DNA of 25,576 nucleotides from CAZONU01 sp965370045 (GTDB lineage Bacteria; Planctomycetota; SZUA-567; JAKLDR01): positions 1-25,576 of the forward strand of contig CBDUSI010000063.1 of the NCBI GenBank assembly GCA_965370045.1, written 5' to 3'. The notes under the pieces are model-generated. The model was not told the origin of the DNA. It saw only the letters and a list, made by a program, of their open reading frames with translations, and ran no database searches. Position numbers and translations under genes: made by a program. Below are positions 8,865 through 16,043 of this stretch, piece by piece. Position 1 is the stretch's first letter, and each line of letters opens with the position of its first letter.

Positions 8865-9842
8865 TTACCTCGCGAACCGGAGCGGGGCGGCCGCGGCCAC
8901 CGCCTCCGGCGCCTCCACTCCGTCCAAACGCACCACTTGCAGGCGATGGTTCAGAGTATCGGTCACGAAAAGCCCGCCCCCCGATCCCACCGCCAGGCAC
9001 CAGGGCCGCGAGAACTCGCCGAGGTCCCGCCCGGGCCCCCCGAAGGAGCCCAGGTGCTTCCCGTCGGCGCTCAGGCGCTGGATCCGGTTGTTGTAGTTGT
9101 CGACCACCGCGAACGAGCCGTCGGGCAGCGCGGCCACGTCGTAGGGGTAGTGGAACTCGCCGGGCCCCGAGCCCCGCCGGCCGAAGCTGGCCAGAGGTTT
9201 GCCCCCCGGGCTCAGGCGCTGTATCCGGTGATTAGCCGCGTCGGCCACCAGGATGTTGCCGTCGGCTTCCACTGCCAGGCCGCTGGGCCGCTGGAACTGG
9301 CCGGGTTCCGAGCCGATCGAGCCCCGTCCTATCACCTGTTGGAACTTGCCCTTGGAGTCGAACTTCTGGACGCGGTTGCCGCCGCCGTACTCCGCGACGT
9401 AGATGCTGCCGGTCGCGTCCACCGCCACGGCGGTGGGGAACAGCAGCTGGCCGGGCTTGCGGCCCTGCCCCCCGAAGCTGCCCAGGAAGTCGCCCTCCGG
9501 GCTGTAGCGCAGCACGCGGTGGTAGTGGGTGTCGGCCATCAGCAGCTCGCCACTGGCAGTGACGACCATGCCCTCGCCGGTGCCCAGGCGGGCGTCCGGC
9601 AGGCGCCAGGAAGACAGGAACTGGCCCTTCATAGTGAACTTCTGGCAGCGGCCGCTCATGTCCACCACGTAGACCACGCCGCGCTTGCGGTCGACGGCCA
9701 CGCCGCGCGGTTTCACGAAGCGGCCGGCCTCCCTGCCGGGGCCGCCCCATGAGCCGGTCACCTTGCCGGCGGAGTCGTCCGACCCGCAGCCCAGAAGCAG
9801 AACGACGATAAGCGACGCCAGGAGCCGTCTCATGCCGCTCAT
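8865..9842 (-). CDS. NHL-repeat beta-propeller lipoprotein
   Basis: This 325-residue protein begins with a lipoprotein signal: RR, a hydrophobic core, and a lipobox ending LLLGC with Cys19 as the lipidated residue. Six NHL-type repeats follow, each of the form F-x-x-P-x-x-hAV....G-hhV-D...RhQ-h...G, for example FQRPSGLAV...ILVADAANHRIQRLS and FHYPYDVAALPDG...VVDNYNNRIQRLS. Six repeats suggest a closed six-bladed propeller on the outer face of the membrane, usually a ligand- or protein-binding platform. ATG 9842 is chosen as it gives a compact signal peptide; ATG 9833 is also possible, and neither has a good Shine-Dalgarno. It sits 10 nt after the ABC ATPase gene and 2 nt before the large VWA gene. 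Confidence 0.9.
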   Translation of the reverse strand: MSGMRRLLASLIVVLLLGCGSDDSAGKVTGSWGGPGREAGRFVKPRGVAVDRKRGVVYVVDMSGRCQKFTMKGQFLSSWRLPDARLGTGEGMVVTASGELLMADTHYHRVLRYSPEGDFLGSFGGQGRKPGQLLFPTAVAVDATGSIYVAEYGGGNRVQKFDSKGKFQQVIGRGSIGSEPGQFQRPSGLAVEADGNILVADAANHRIQRLSPGGKPLASFGRRGSGPGEFHYPYDVAALPDGSFAVVDNYNNRIQRLSADGKHLGSFGGPGRDLGEFSRPWCLAVGSGGGLFVTDTLNHRLQVVRLDGVEAPEAVAAAAPLRFAR

Positions 9843-9852
9843 GCTAGCGATT

Positions 9853-10899
9853 TCAGTCCCGTTCCACAAGGGGGATGTCCCCGGTCAGCTCCAGCCGCAC
9901 CTGGGCCCCGGCGGGCAGCGGCCGATCAGCGGCGACGCGCAGCTCGGCCGTCCCGGGACTCGCCGTCCGCACCACGATCCTCCCCCGTCCGCCGCGGAAC
10001 TCCGCGGCCAGCACGCGCCCGGCCACCGGCCCGTCCCCGGCCAGGCGCAGCCCCTCGGGGCGCAGCGCGGCCAGGCCCTGCCAGCCGGTGCCCAGCTTCT
10101 CGGCGCGTGGCGCGGCGCTGCGCGGGAAGCAGCCCGCCGGCGTGGCTATGTTCAGGGCGGTGATCTCCGCGGGGATCAGGCTGACCTCTCCGGTCATCCG
10201 GGCCACCGCCGCGGTGGCCGGCCGGGCGTAGACCTCCGCGGGCGCGGCGCACTGGCGCACGCATCCGCCGTCCAGCACGGCCAGGCGGTCGGTGCTGGCC
10301 AGGGCCTCCTCGCGCAGGTGGGTCACGTAGACCACCGCCAGCCGGCGGGAGCGGGCCAGGCCGAAGACCCGCTCGCGAATCCGCTCGCGGCGGTCGGCGT
10401 CCAGACCGCTGAAGGGCTCGTCGAGGAGCAGCGCGCGCGGCTCCTGGGCCAGGGCCCGGGCCACCGCGGCCAGGGCCGACTCGCCCCCGGAGAGCTCCGC
10501 CGGCCGGCGGCCGGCGAGGTGGGCGATGCTCAACTCGTCGAGAATCTCGCGGACGCGCGCGGCGATCATCTGGGGCTCGACCCCCGGCTCGATCACGAAG
10601 CGCAGGCTCCCGGCCACGGTCATGTGCGGCCAGAGCGCCAGGTTCTGAAAGACCATGGCGATGCCGCGCGCTTCGGGGGCCACGAAAGTGAAGCCGTCCC
10701 CGGCGGCCACTCCCTCGCCGACGAAGACCTTGCCGCGCGCGGGGACCTCCAGCCCGGCCAGCAGGCGGAGCGCGGTGGTCTTGCCGCTTCCGGTGGCGCC
10801 CAGCAGCCCCAGGACCTCGCCGGGGATCGCCTCCAGCGTCAGGCCGGCCAGCACCGGCCGCCCGCCGTGGCTGAAGTGAACGCCATCGAGCTTCAACAT
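9853..10899 (-). CDS. ABC transporter ATP-binding subunit (iron(III)/polyamine importer type)
   Basis: This 348-residue protein is the ATPase of a binding-protein-dependent importer. Walker A is GATGSGKT (residues 34-41), the Q-loop is FQNLALWPHMTV (Q85), the signature is LSGGE (136-140), Walker B is LLLDEPFSGLD (157-167) and the H-loop His is H194 in YVTHLREEA. A C-terminal TOBE-like regulatory domain follows from about residue 240. The signature is atypical: LSGGESALAAVARALA instead of LSGGQRQRVALARALA. The ATG at 10899 overlaps the permease stop by 1 nt (TGATG), so the two are coupled. The subfamily resembles FbpC/PotA; the substrate cannot be read from this subunit. Confidence 0.93.
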   Translation of the reverse strand: MLKLDGVHFSHGGRPVLAGLTLEAIPGEVLGLLGATGSGKTTALRLLAGLEVPARGKVFVGEGVAAGDGFTFVAPEARGIAMVFQNLALWPHMTVAGSLRFVIEPGVEPQMIAARVREILDELSIAHLAGRRPAELSGGESALAAVARALAQEPRALLLDEPFSGLDADRRERIRERVFGLARSRRLAVVYVTHLREEALASTDRLAVLDGGCVRQCAAPAEVYARPATAAVARMTGEVSLIPAEITALNIATPAGCFPRSAAPRAEKLGTGWQGLAALRPEGLRLAGDGPVAGRVLAAEFRGGRGRIVVRTASPGTAELRVAADRPLPAGAQVRLELTGDIPLVERD

Positions 10900-12461
10900 C
10901 AGGCGGGCCTCCTGGACACGACTGCGGCGGTCAACGCTCCGAACAGCGCCGCGACGGCGGTGGTCACCAGCGCGAGCGCGGCGGTCACGTGGGCGTGGCC
11001 GTTGTGCATGGCGTTGAACACCCGCAGGGAGAGCATCTCCCAGCCGGGCGGGCTGACGTGTATGGCCGCGCCGATTTCCCCGAAGGCCAGGGCGGCGCCC
11101 AGAAGCAGCGCGGCCAGCAGATACCTGCGCATCAGCCCGGCCAGCAGCCAGGTGCGCCGGGGGGCGGAGAGCCCCGCCAGCCGCGCGCTCTCTAACAGTT
11201 CGCGATTGAGCCCGCGGCGGCCCCAGGCCAGCACCGCCGTCGCGCCCAGCGCGGCCCGCGCCGCCCCCGCCCAGAAGAGGACCAGGGGGCTGTCCAAGAG
11301 CCGAAGCCCGGCTTCGATGGGCGGGTCCATGGCCAGCGCTCGCTTGGTGGCCAGCACGCCCATGCCCCATAGACTTCCGGGCAGGAACAGGGCCAGCGAG
11401 AGAGCGCCCAGAGACAAGGCCAACGCCGGGCCGGCGCTTCTTCCGCGAGACGGCAGCGCCCAGAGCAGCACCGCGCCCAGAGCTACAGCCAGCACCGCGG
11501 CGCCCAGGGCCACGAACAGGCTGCGCAGCACCAGTCCGAACTCCTCGCCGAGCGCCCGGGCCAGGGCGCCGACGCTGCCCGCGTTGAGCAGGAGCCCGAA
11601 GAGCACCGCGCCGAGGGTCAGGACCAGCAGCCCCATTGCGTAGCGGCTGGCCCAGCGCGGCGCCGGCGCGGGCGAGAACCTGGCCCGGGCCAGCTCCACG
11701 AAGCGCGCGCGCCAGCCGACGAGCAGCAGGCCCAGTCCCAACAGCAGCCCCAGCCCCAACAGCGGCAGGGAGCGGCCGGCGGCGACCGAGTAATCGCGCC
11801 CGGCCTCGAAGCCCCGCAGGACGTCGCGGGACGCGGTGTTGACCATGAAGAGATCGGTGGTGCCCAGCTCCGCGCAGGCCAGCGCGAAAGCGAGGACGGC
11901 GCCGATTATCGCGGCGGGCAGCGCGGCGCGCAGCTCCACCCCCCAGAAGCAGCCGGCCGGACCGCGGGCCAGGCGCGCGGCCTCGCGCCCCTCGCGGCCT
12001 ACCGCGGCCAGCGCGGCCGCCGTCGGCAGCGCGACGCAGGGCCACAGCGCGCAGCTCAGCACCCAGGCGGCGACCAGCAGATTCCCCCCGCCCAGGAAGT
12101 TCGCGCCGGGCAGCAGGGCCAGCACCTGGTCGTCGAGGGTGAGCAGGCCCAGCCGCCAGGCGATGCCCAGCCAGGCCGAGGCGGCCAGATAGGGCGGCAC
12201 CAGGAGCACGGCGAAGGCCCCGGCGCGCAGCCAGTGAGCGCCCCGGCCCGAGCCGGCCAGGGCCCAGGCGGCGGGCAGCCCCAGGAGCAGCGCCCCGCCG
12301 GCGGTCAGCAGCCCCAGGCACGCGGTGCGCAGGTAGGGGCCGGGGATCAGGTCGTCCCCGAGGTCGTCGAAGCCCAGCGGCTCACAGAAGAAGGCCGCCA
12401 GCGGCCAGAGGACCGCCAGCAGCACGGCGGCCAGGGGCAGCGCTCTCTCGGGTCTGGTCAT
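10899..12461 (-). CDS. Fused two-domain ABC importer permease (FbpB/ThiP-like)
   Basis: This 520-residue integral membrane protein is almost wholly hydrophobic, with about twelve predicted helices. It carries two MetI-type permease halves, each with an EAA loop that docks the ATPase: EAARLARGPAGCF at about 160-172 and ESARLAGLSAPRR at about 424-436, each followed by a conserved ...FA.AELG / ...AFGEIG helix. Such fused permeases are typical of iron(III), thiamine or phosphonate importers, and form a complex with the ATPase and binding protein encoded on either side. ATG 12461 overlaps the binding-protein stop by 4 nt (ATGA). The general call is secure; the substrate is unknown. Confidence 0.93.
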   Translation of the reverse strand: MTRPERALPLAAVLLAVLWPLAAFFCEPLGFDDLGDDLIPGPYLRTACLGLLTAGGALLLGLPAAWALAGSGRGAHWLRAGAFAVLLVPPYLAASAWLGIAWRLGLLTLDDQVLALLPGANFLGGGNLLVAAWVLSCALWPCVALPTAAALAAVGREGREAARLARGPAGCFWGVELRAALPAAIIGAVLAFALACAELGTTDLFMVNTASRDVLRGFEAGRDYSVAAGRSLPLLGLGLLLGLGLLLVGWRARFVELARARFSPAPAPRWASRYAMGLLVLTLGAVLFGLLLNAGSVGALARALGEEFGLVLRSLFVALGAAVLAVALGAVLLWALPSRGRSAGPALALSLGALSLALFLPGSLWGMGVLATKRALAMDPPIEAGLRLLDSPLVLFWAGAARAALGATAVLAWGRRGLNRELLESARLAGLSAPRRTWLLAGLMRRYLLAALLLGAALAFGEIGAAIHVSPPGWEMLSLRVFNAMHNGHAHVTAALALVTTAVAALFGALTAAVVSRRPA

Positions 12462-13498
12462 TTGCGGCGCCGGAATATCCTCTCCAGCTCTTTGGGCTGG
12501 CGGTCGACCTCGTCGGCGACCTTCCGCCAGTCGACCTTCATGGGCTTGATCATGTAGAGGGGCCGGGCGTCCGGGGCGGCCCTGACCTCCGGCCGGGTGG
12601 GCAGGTGCCGGGCGGGGGGTTGGGCCAGCAGCCGCTCGGCGCGGTCCGAGAGCAGGAAGTCCAGGAACTTCCTGGCGGCCACGGGGTGGCGCGCCCCGCG
12701 GATCATCGAGGCGGTGTTGGGAATCACCAGCGCGCCGATCTGCCGCTTGCCCTGGTCGGGATAGACGATTCTTATCGGGTGTTTCTTGTCGATCATCGAC
12801 CAGGCGTCGTCGGTGTCGGTCAGGCCCACCAGGGCCTCGCCGGAGGCCACCCGCCGGGCGACGATGGCGTTGCCGTCCACTACCTGCAGCCCGTTGGCGA
12901 CCAGTTGTCTGAAGAAGGTGCCGGTCTTCTCGCGGCCCATCTCCTTGTGGGCGCGCAGCGCGGCGGAGTGCGTGGCGGCCGTCCCGAAGAGCGGGTAGGC
13001 CATGGCCACTTTGCCCTTCCAGCGCTCATGCACCAGGTCGAAGATCGAGTCGGGGGCGTCCTTCTCGGCGACCAGTTTCGTGTTGTAGACGATCACCCGC
13101 ACCCGGCAGGCCAGGCCGTACCACAGGCCGTTCTTACCGCGGAACTCCGTGCCGATATCCTTGAGGTTTGCCGGCTTGAAGCCCTGCAGGACGCCGCGGC
13201 GAGCCAGGAGCAGCGTGCGGCTGATCTCGTTGTTCCAGAAGACGTCGGCCTGGGGACGGTCCTTCTCCGACAAGAGCCTGTGGTAAAGCCCGGTGGTCTT
13301 GGCGGCTTCCCCGTCGGGCACGAACCCCACGCTCAGGCCGGTCTCCCGCTCGAAGGCTTTTATCAGCGGACGCGAGTAAGCGGCGTCGGCCGAGGTGTAG
13401 ACCACCAGGTCGTGCCCCGGGGGGATCACCATCCAGACCGCGACCGCGGCGGCGGCGACCACCGCGCCGGCCAGCAGCGCCTTGATCCTTCTGTTCAT
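12458..13498 (-). CDS. ABC transporter substrate-binding protein, iron(III)-type family
   Basis: This 346-residue protein resembles FbpA/AfuA-type class II binding proteins: LVVYTSADAAYSRPLIKAFERETG near the N-terminus, ADVFWNNE, and a late VYPDQG...GALVIPNTASMIRGARHP segment. A hydrophobic N-terminal segment (about 6-26) with no clear cleavage site or lipobox follows MNRR, so it may stay anchored. The adjacent tyrosine pair that binds iron in classical FbpA is not visible in the corresponding region, which reads GLTDTDDAWSM. Iron as the ligand is therefore uncertain. ATG 13498 is chosen because GGAAG lies 7 nt upstream and the signal-like segment starts there. It overlaps the upstream hydrolase stop and the downstream permease start by 4 nt each. 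Confidence 0.9.
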   Translation of the reverse strand: MNRRIKALLAGAVVAAAAVAVWMVIPPGHDLVVYTSADAAYSRPLIKAFERETGLSVGFVPDGEAAKTTGLYHRLLSEKDRPQADVFWNNEISRTLLLARRGVLQGFKPANLKDIGTEFRGKNGLWYGLACRVRVIVYNTKLVAEKDAPDSIFDLVHERWKGKVAMAYPLFGTAATHSAALRAHKEMGREKTGTFFRQLVANGLQVVDGNAIVARRVASGEALVGLTDTDDAWSMIDKKHPIRIVYPDQGKRQIGALVIPNTASMIRGARHPVAARKFLDFLLSDRAERLLAQPPARHLPTRPEVRAAPDARPLYMIKPMKVDWRKVADEVDRQPKELERIFRRRK

Positions 13499-14151
13499 CG
13501 CGAGGCTTCCATGTGCCAGACCCGCGTCTCGGCGGGAAGGTCCGCGGCGCTGAATTCGACGGTGCTGTGCCGGACCTCGGCCGGCCATGGGGATGCCTTC
13601 ATGAAGACCTCCAGCGGCGCGATGGGGAAGTCCACCTTGGAGGTCTTGAAGTGCATGGGCACCAGGACCCGGGGCGCCAGGAGCCCGCCGACCTCTATCG
13701 CCTCGGCGGCGTCAATAGTGAAGTGCCCGCCAACCGGGGCGAAGAGCACGTCGACCTTCCCCAACTCTCCGGCCTGGGCGGCGGTCAGCGGGTGGCCGAG
13801 GTCGCCCAGGTGGCAGAAGGTAACGCCGTCGAGCTTCACGGCGAAGATGATGTTGCCGCCCCGGGCCGAGCCTCCGGAGCCGTCGTGAAAGGTGTCGGTC
13901 CCGCGCCAGCTGATCCCCTGGTGCTCGCCGGGCTGCGCGGAGCCCACCGTCCGGGGAGAGCCGCCGATTTCCTTCGCGGCGCCGTGGTCGGCGTGGTCGT
14001 GGCTCAGGAAGACGACGTCCGCGGAGACGTCCGGCGCCGCGTAGCGCAGCGCGCCGCCGAAGCAGTCCGGCTCGTAGGGGTCGAAGGCGGCCCTGGAACC
14101 CGAATCGCCGGTCACCAGGAAGCAGGCGTGGCCCAGATAATCGACGCGCAT
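13495..14151 (-). CDS. Metallo-beta-lactamase-fold hydrolase (UlaG-like)
   Basis: This 218-residue cytoplasmic protein starts with MRVDYLGHACFLV, a typical opening of the UlaG-like lactonase/RNase-Z-like branch. It has the zinc-binding HxHxDH motif in LSHDHADHG, later CHLGDLGHPL with the bridging Asp, and a final metal-binding His in VPMHFKT. Members hydrolyse diverse substrates (lactones, phosphodiesters, N-acyl compounds), so the reaction is not predictable. ATG 14151 is chosen because GGAGG lies 9 nt upstream; an in-frame TTG at 14169 is less likely. It is the first gene of the minus-strand operon, 4-nt overlapped with the binding-protein gene, suggesting a role linked to the imported compound. 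Confidence 0.9.
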   Translation of the reverse strand: MRVDYLGHACFLVTGDSGSRAAFDPYEPDCFGGALRYAAPDVSADVVFLSHDHADHGAAKEIGGSPRTVGSAQPGEHQGISWRGTDTFHDGSGGSARGGNIIFAVKLDGVTFCHLGDLGHPLTAAQAGELGKVDVLFAPVGGHFTIDAAEAIEVGGLLAPRVLVPMHFKTSKVDFPIAPLEVFMKASPWPAEVRHSTVEFSAADLPAETRVWHMEASR

Positions 14152-14189
14152 CTTCGGGTTCCTCCGCAAGTCCAGCCTTGCGAAGGGGT

Positions 14190-14218
14190 AGCGTATCGGG
14201 AGGGGCGCGTTTCGTCAA
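14190..14218 (-). promoter_or_regulatory. Candidate sigma70-like promoter for the minus-strand operon
   Basis: On the minus strand TTGACG (14218-14213) is followed after 17 nt by TACGCT (14195-14190). The -35 box is near consensus; the -10 box matches only TA and the final T. The implied transcript start is near 14183, about 32 nt before the ATG at 14151. Confidence 0.4.
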
Positions 14219-14237
14219 GCGGTCTATGTGGCTTGAC
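14214..14237. promoter_or_regulatory. Inverted repeat between the divergent promoters, candidate operator
   Basis: GTCAAGC (14214-14220) and GCTTGAC (14231-14237) form a perfect 7-bp inverted repeat with a 10-nt spacer. The arms overlap both outward-facing -35 boxes. This could bind a dimeric regulator controlling both operons, or may simply reflect two mirror-image -35 elements. Confidence 0.35.
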
Positions 14238-14262
14238 TTACGGCAAGCGGTTCATATATACT
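14233..14262 (+). promoter_or_regulatory. Candidate sigma70-like promoter for the plus-strand block
   Basis: TTGACT (14233-14238) is followed after 18 nt by TATACT (14257-14262) in an AT-rich patch that stands out from the GC-rich surroundings. Each box matches consensus at five of six positions. The implied transcript would start near 14269, giving a leader of about 47 nt before the ATG at 14316. Confidence 0.6.
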
Positions 14263-14315
14263 GTTGCGAAGGCGATTTGCCGGATCCCGACCGTGGCAAC
14301 AAGCGGAGAAGGAAA

Positions 14316-16037
14316 ATGATGATGACGAGAAGGATTGCTCTTGCCGGATTGTTGCCCGCGGCGCTGCTCCTCGCGGCCGTGCTGGTCGCGCCCGGGAGCG
14401 CCCGGGCCGGCGTTACCACCGTGATCATCATTGGAGACACGCCCTACCCCTGCAAGATCGTCAAGCACGACGAGAAGAAGCTCACCGTGTATCTGCTCGA
14501 AACCAAGTCCACCACCGAGCTTCAATGGAGCAAGCTCTCTCCCATGGAACGCGTGCGCCTGAAGCGCATGGTTCAGAGCCAGGAGGCCGCCAGCGGCCTG
14601 CCCATGGGCAAGAAGATCGACGGGGTGGAGATACTTCTGGGCGGGGGCATGCGCTACCGGGGCATTGAGCTCACCGACCGGCGCAGCCCCTCGCACCGTT
14701 TCTTCCGTTTTCCGCGGGTGCCCTTCATGGCCATCAGCAAGAAGGACATCAGAAAGACCAAGTCCATCGAGATCTACGAGGGCCTGATCTACACCCCTCG
14801 GGAGCGCTACCGGACCAGGAAGGCCACCGTCCAGCCCAAGACCGCCGAGGACCACTTCCGGATGGGCGAGTGGTGCATGGACAACCAGCTGGTCGAGCAG
14901 GCCGGCGACCACTTCGCCAAGTGCCAGCTGCTGGACGGCGATTACGTAGAGCGCTGCAAGGACAAGAAGCCCCTGCTCGACGCCCTGGCCAAGAAGGTGC
15001 AGTCCAGCAAGATCTACGCGCAGCTCTTGAGGGACAAGGCCGCCGGCCGCTACGGCCGGGTGCTCAAGGCCATAGACCTGCTGGCCAAGGACTACCCCGA
15101 CTTCGAGGAGAACACCAAGAATGACATGCTCAAGCCCATCATCGAGAAGAATCGCACCGCCATGCTGCACCGCGAAGTGGTCAGCCTCTACTACATGTAC
15201 ATGGACCACTTCGTCCAGAAGTGCGCTTGCGAGCGCATCTCCGAGACTCCCGCGGTGGCCATCAAGGTCATCTACCTGACCAGCGGCTACACCGTGGAGG
15301 GCACGCTCAAGGGCAGCGCCGAGGGCGACGTGGTCACCCTGGTGAACGGCGGGCGGACCTACGCGATCAAGCGCGAGTTGATCGCCAGGATCGAGCAGAA
15401 ACTGATCCTGAAGGGGCCCTTCCGCTGGCGCACGCTGGCCGAGTGCAAGAAGTACGTGACCGACAAGAAGGGCGGCATCACCGCGGACATCCTCGCCTCC
15501 ATCGGCAAGGACCTGGAAGTCGAGGAGAAGAAGGTCACCGAGGTCTGGAGCAAGCGGCTCGGCGGCGTGATCGAGGTGGGCACCGCCGGCCTCAAGCAGC
15601 CCAAGCTGGCCGCCGCCTACCAGGACGCCCACTGGTCGGTGGGCTCCTGGCTGCGCGGCGCGGGGGCCGGAGGCGCGGCCAGCAGCCGCCCCGGGACCAC
15701 CCCGGGCGGTTCGACGGGCACGCGCGGCACCCGTGGCACGCGCGGCGGCACGCGTGGCGGCACCCGTGGCGGAACCGGCGGCCGGCAGAAGTGGGATGAC
15801 CCCGAGACCTGGTGGAAGAAGCAGGCCTCCGCGACCAAGGCGCAGATACTCAAGGCCATGTGCGCCGAGGCCCTCATGAAGGTTGAGAAGGCCTACCAGG
15901 AGAACTGTAACAACTGCGGCGGCACCGGCACCATCGAAGTGATGAACGTCGGGGTGGGCGGCGGCGGCGGCCGCTTCAAGTATCCCTGCTCCGTCTGCCG
16001 GGGAACCGGAAGGTTCTGGGGCGTCAGCTACCGGTAG
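14316..16037 (+). CDS. Exported protein with repeated beta modules, TPR-like segment and C-terminal DnaJ-type zinc finger
   Basis: This 573-residue protein has a clear signal peptide (MMMTRR, hydrophobic core, cleavage near SARA/G). Three short beta-barrel-like modules have the pattern G-x-x-Y/R-x-G-x-h...: near residues 34-88, 107-150 and 315-347 (YLTSGYTVEGTLKG). A TPR-like helical part lies between them (HFRMGEWCMDNQLVEQAGDHFAKC). A Gly-Thr-Arg repeat (about 465-490) precedes two CxxCxGxG knuckles (C531, C534, C558, C561) like one DnaJ zinc site. ATG 14316 is chosen for the GGAG 7 nt upstream; ATGs at 14319 and 14322 are alternatives. It is the first gene after the strong plus promoter. 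I recognise no named family. Confidence 0.85.
   Translation: MMMTRRIALAGLLPAALLLAAVLVAPGSARAGVTTVIIIGDTPYPCKIVKHDEKKLTVYLLETKSTTELQWSKLSPMERVRLKRMVQSQEAASGLPMGKKIDGVEILLGGGMRYRGIELTDRRSPSHRFFRFPRVPFMAISKKDIRKTKSIEIYEGLIYTPRERYRTRKATVQPKTAEDHFRMGEWCMDNQLVEQAGDHFAKCQLLDGDYVERCKDKKPLLDALAKKVQSSKIYAQLLRDKAAGRYGRVLKAIDLLAKDYPDFEENTKNDMLKPIIEKNRTAMLHREVVSLYYMYMDHFVQKCACERISETPAVAIKVIYLTSGYTVEGTLKGSAEGDVVTLVNGGRTYAIKRELIARIEQKLILKGPFRWRTLAECKKYVTDKKGGITADILASIGKDLEVEEKKVTEVWSKRLGGVIEVGTAGLKQPKLAAAYQDAHWSVGSWLRGAGAGGAASSRPGTTPGGSTGTRGTRGTRGGTRGGTRGGTGGRQKWDDPETWWKKQASATKAQILKAMCAEALMKVEKAYQENCNNCGGTGTIEVMNVGVGGGGGRFKYPCSVCRGTGRFWGVSYR
15712..15780 (+). repeat. In-gene tandem repeat encoding Gly-Thr-Arg units
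   Basis: Units of 9 and 12 nt of the type GGCACSCGYGGC are repeated about six times and translate as TRGTRGTRGGTRGGTRGG. The coding meaning is a flexible basic linker before the zinc-finger tail of the exported protein. Copy number is likely to vary by slippage. Confidence 0.8.
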
Positions 16038-16043
16038 CCGGCG

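Noticed and set aside
10900..12321. Upstream extension of the ABC ATPase frame to 12321
   Set aside because: The extension overlaps the permease gene in another frame, is Arg/Gly/Ala-rich, and family similarity begins at the ATG at 10899.
14238..15632. 464-residue minus-strand reading frame opposite the zinc-finger protein gene
   Set aside because: It is Leu/Gly/His/Val-rich without motifs, runs across the divergent promoter, and the plus strand has a signal peptide, Shine-Dalgarno and zinc finger.
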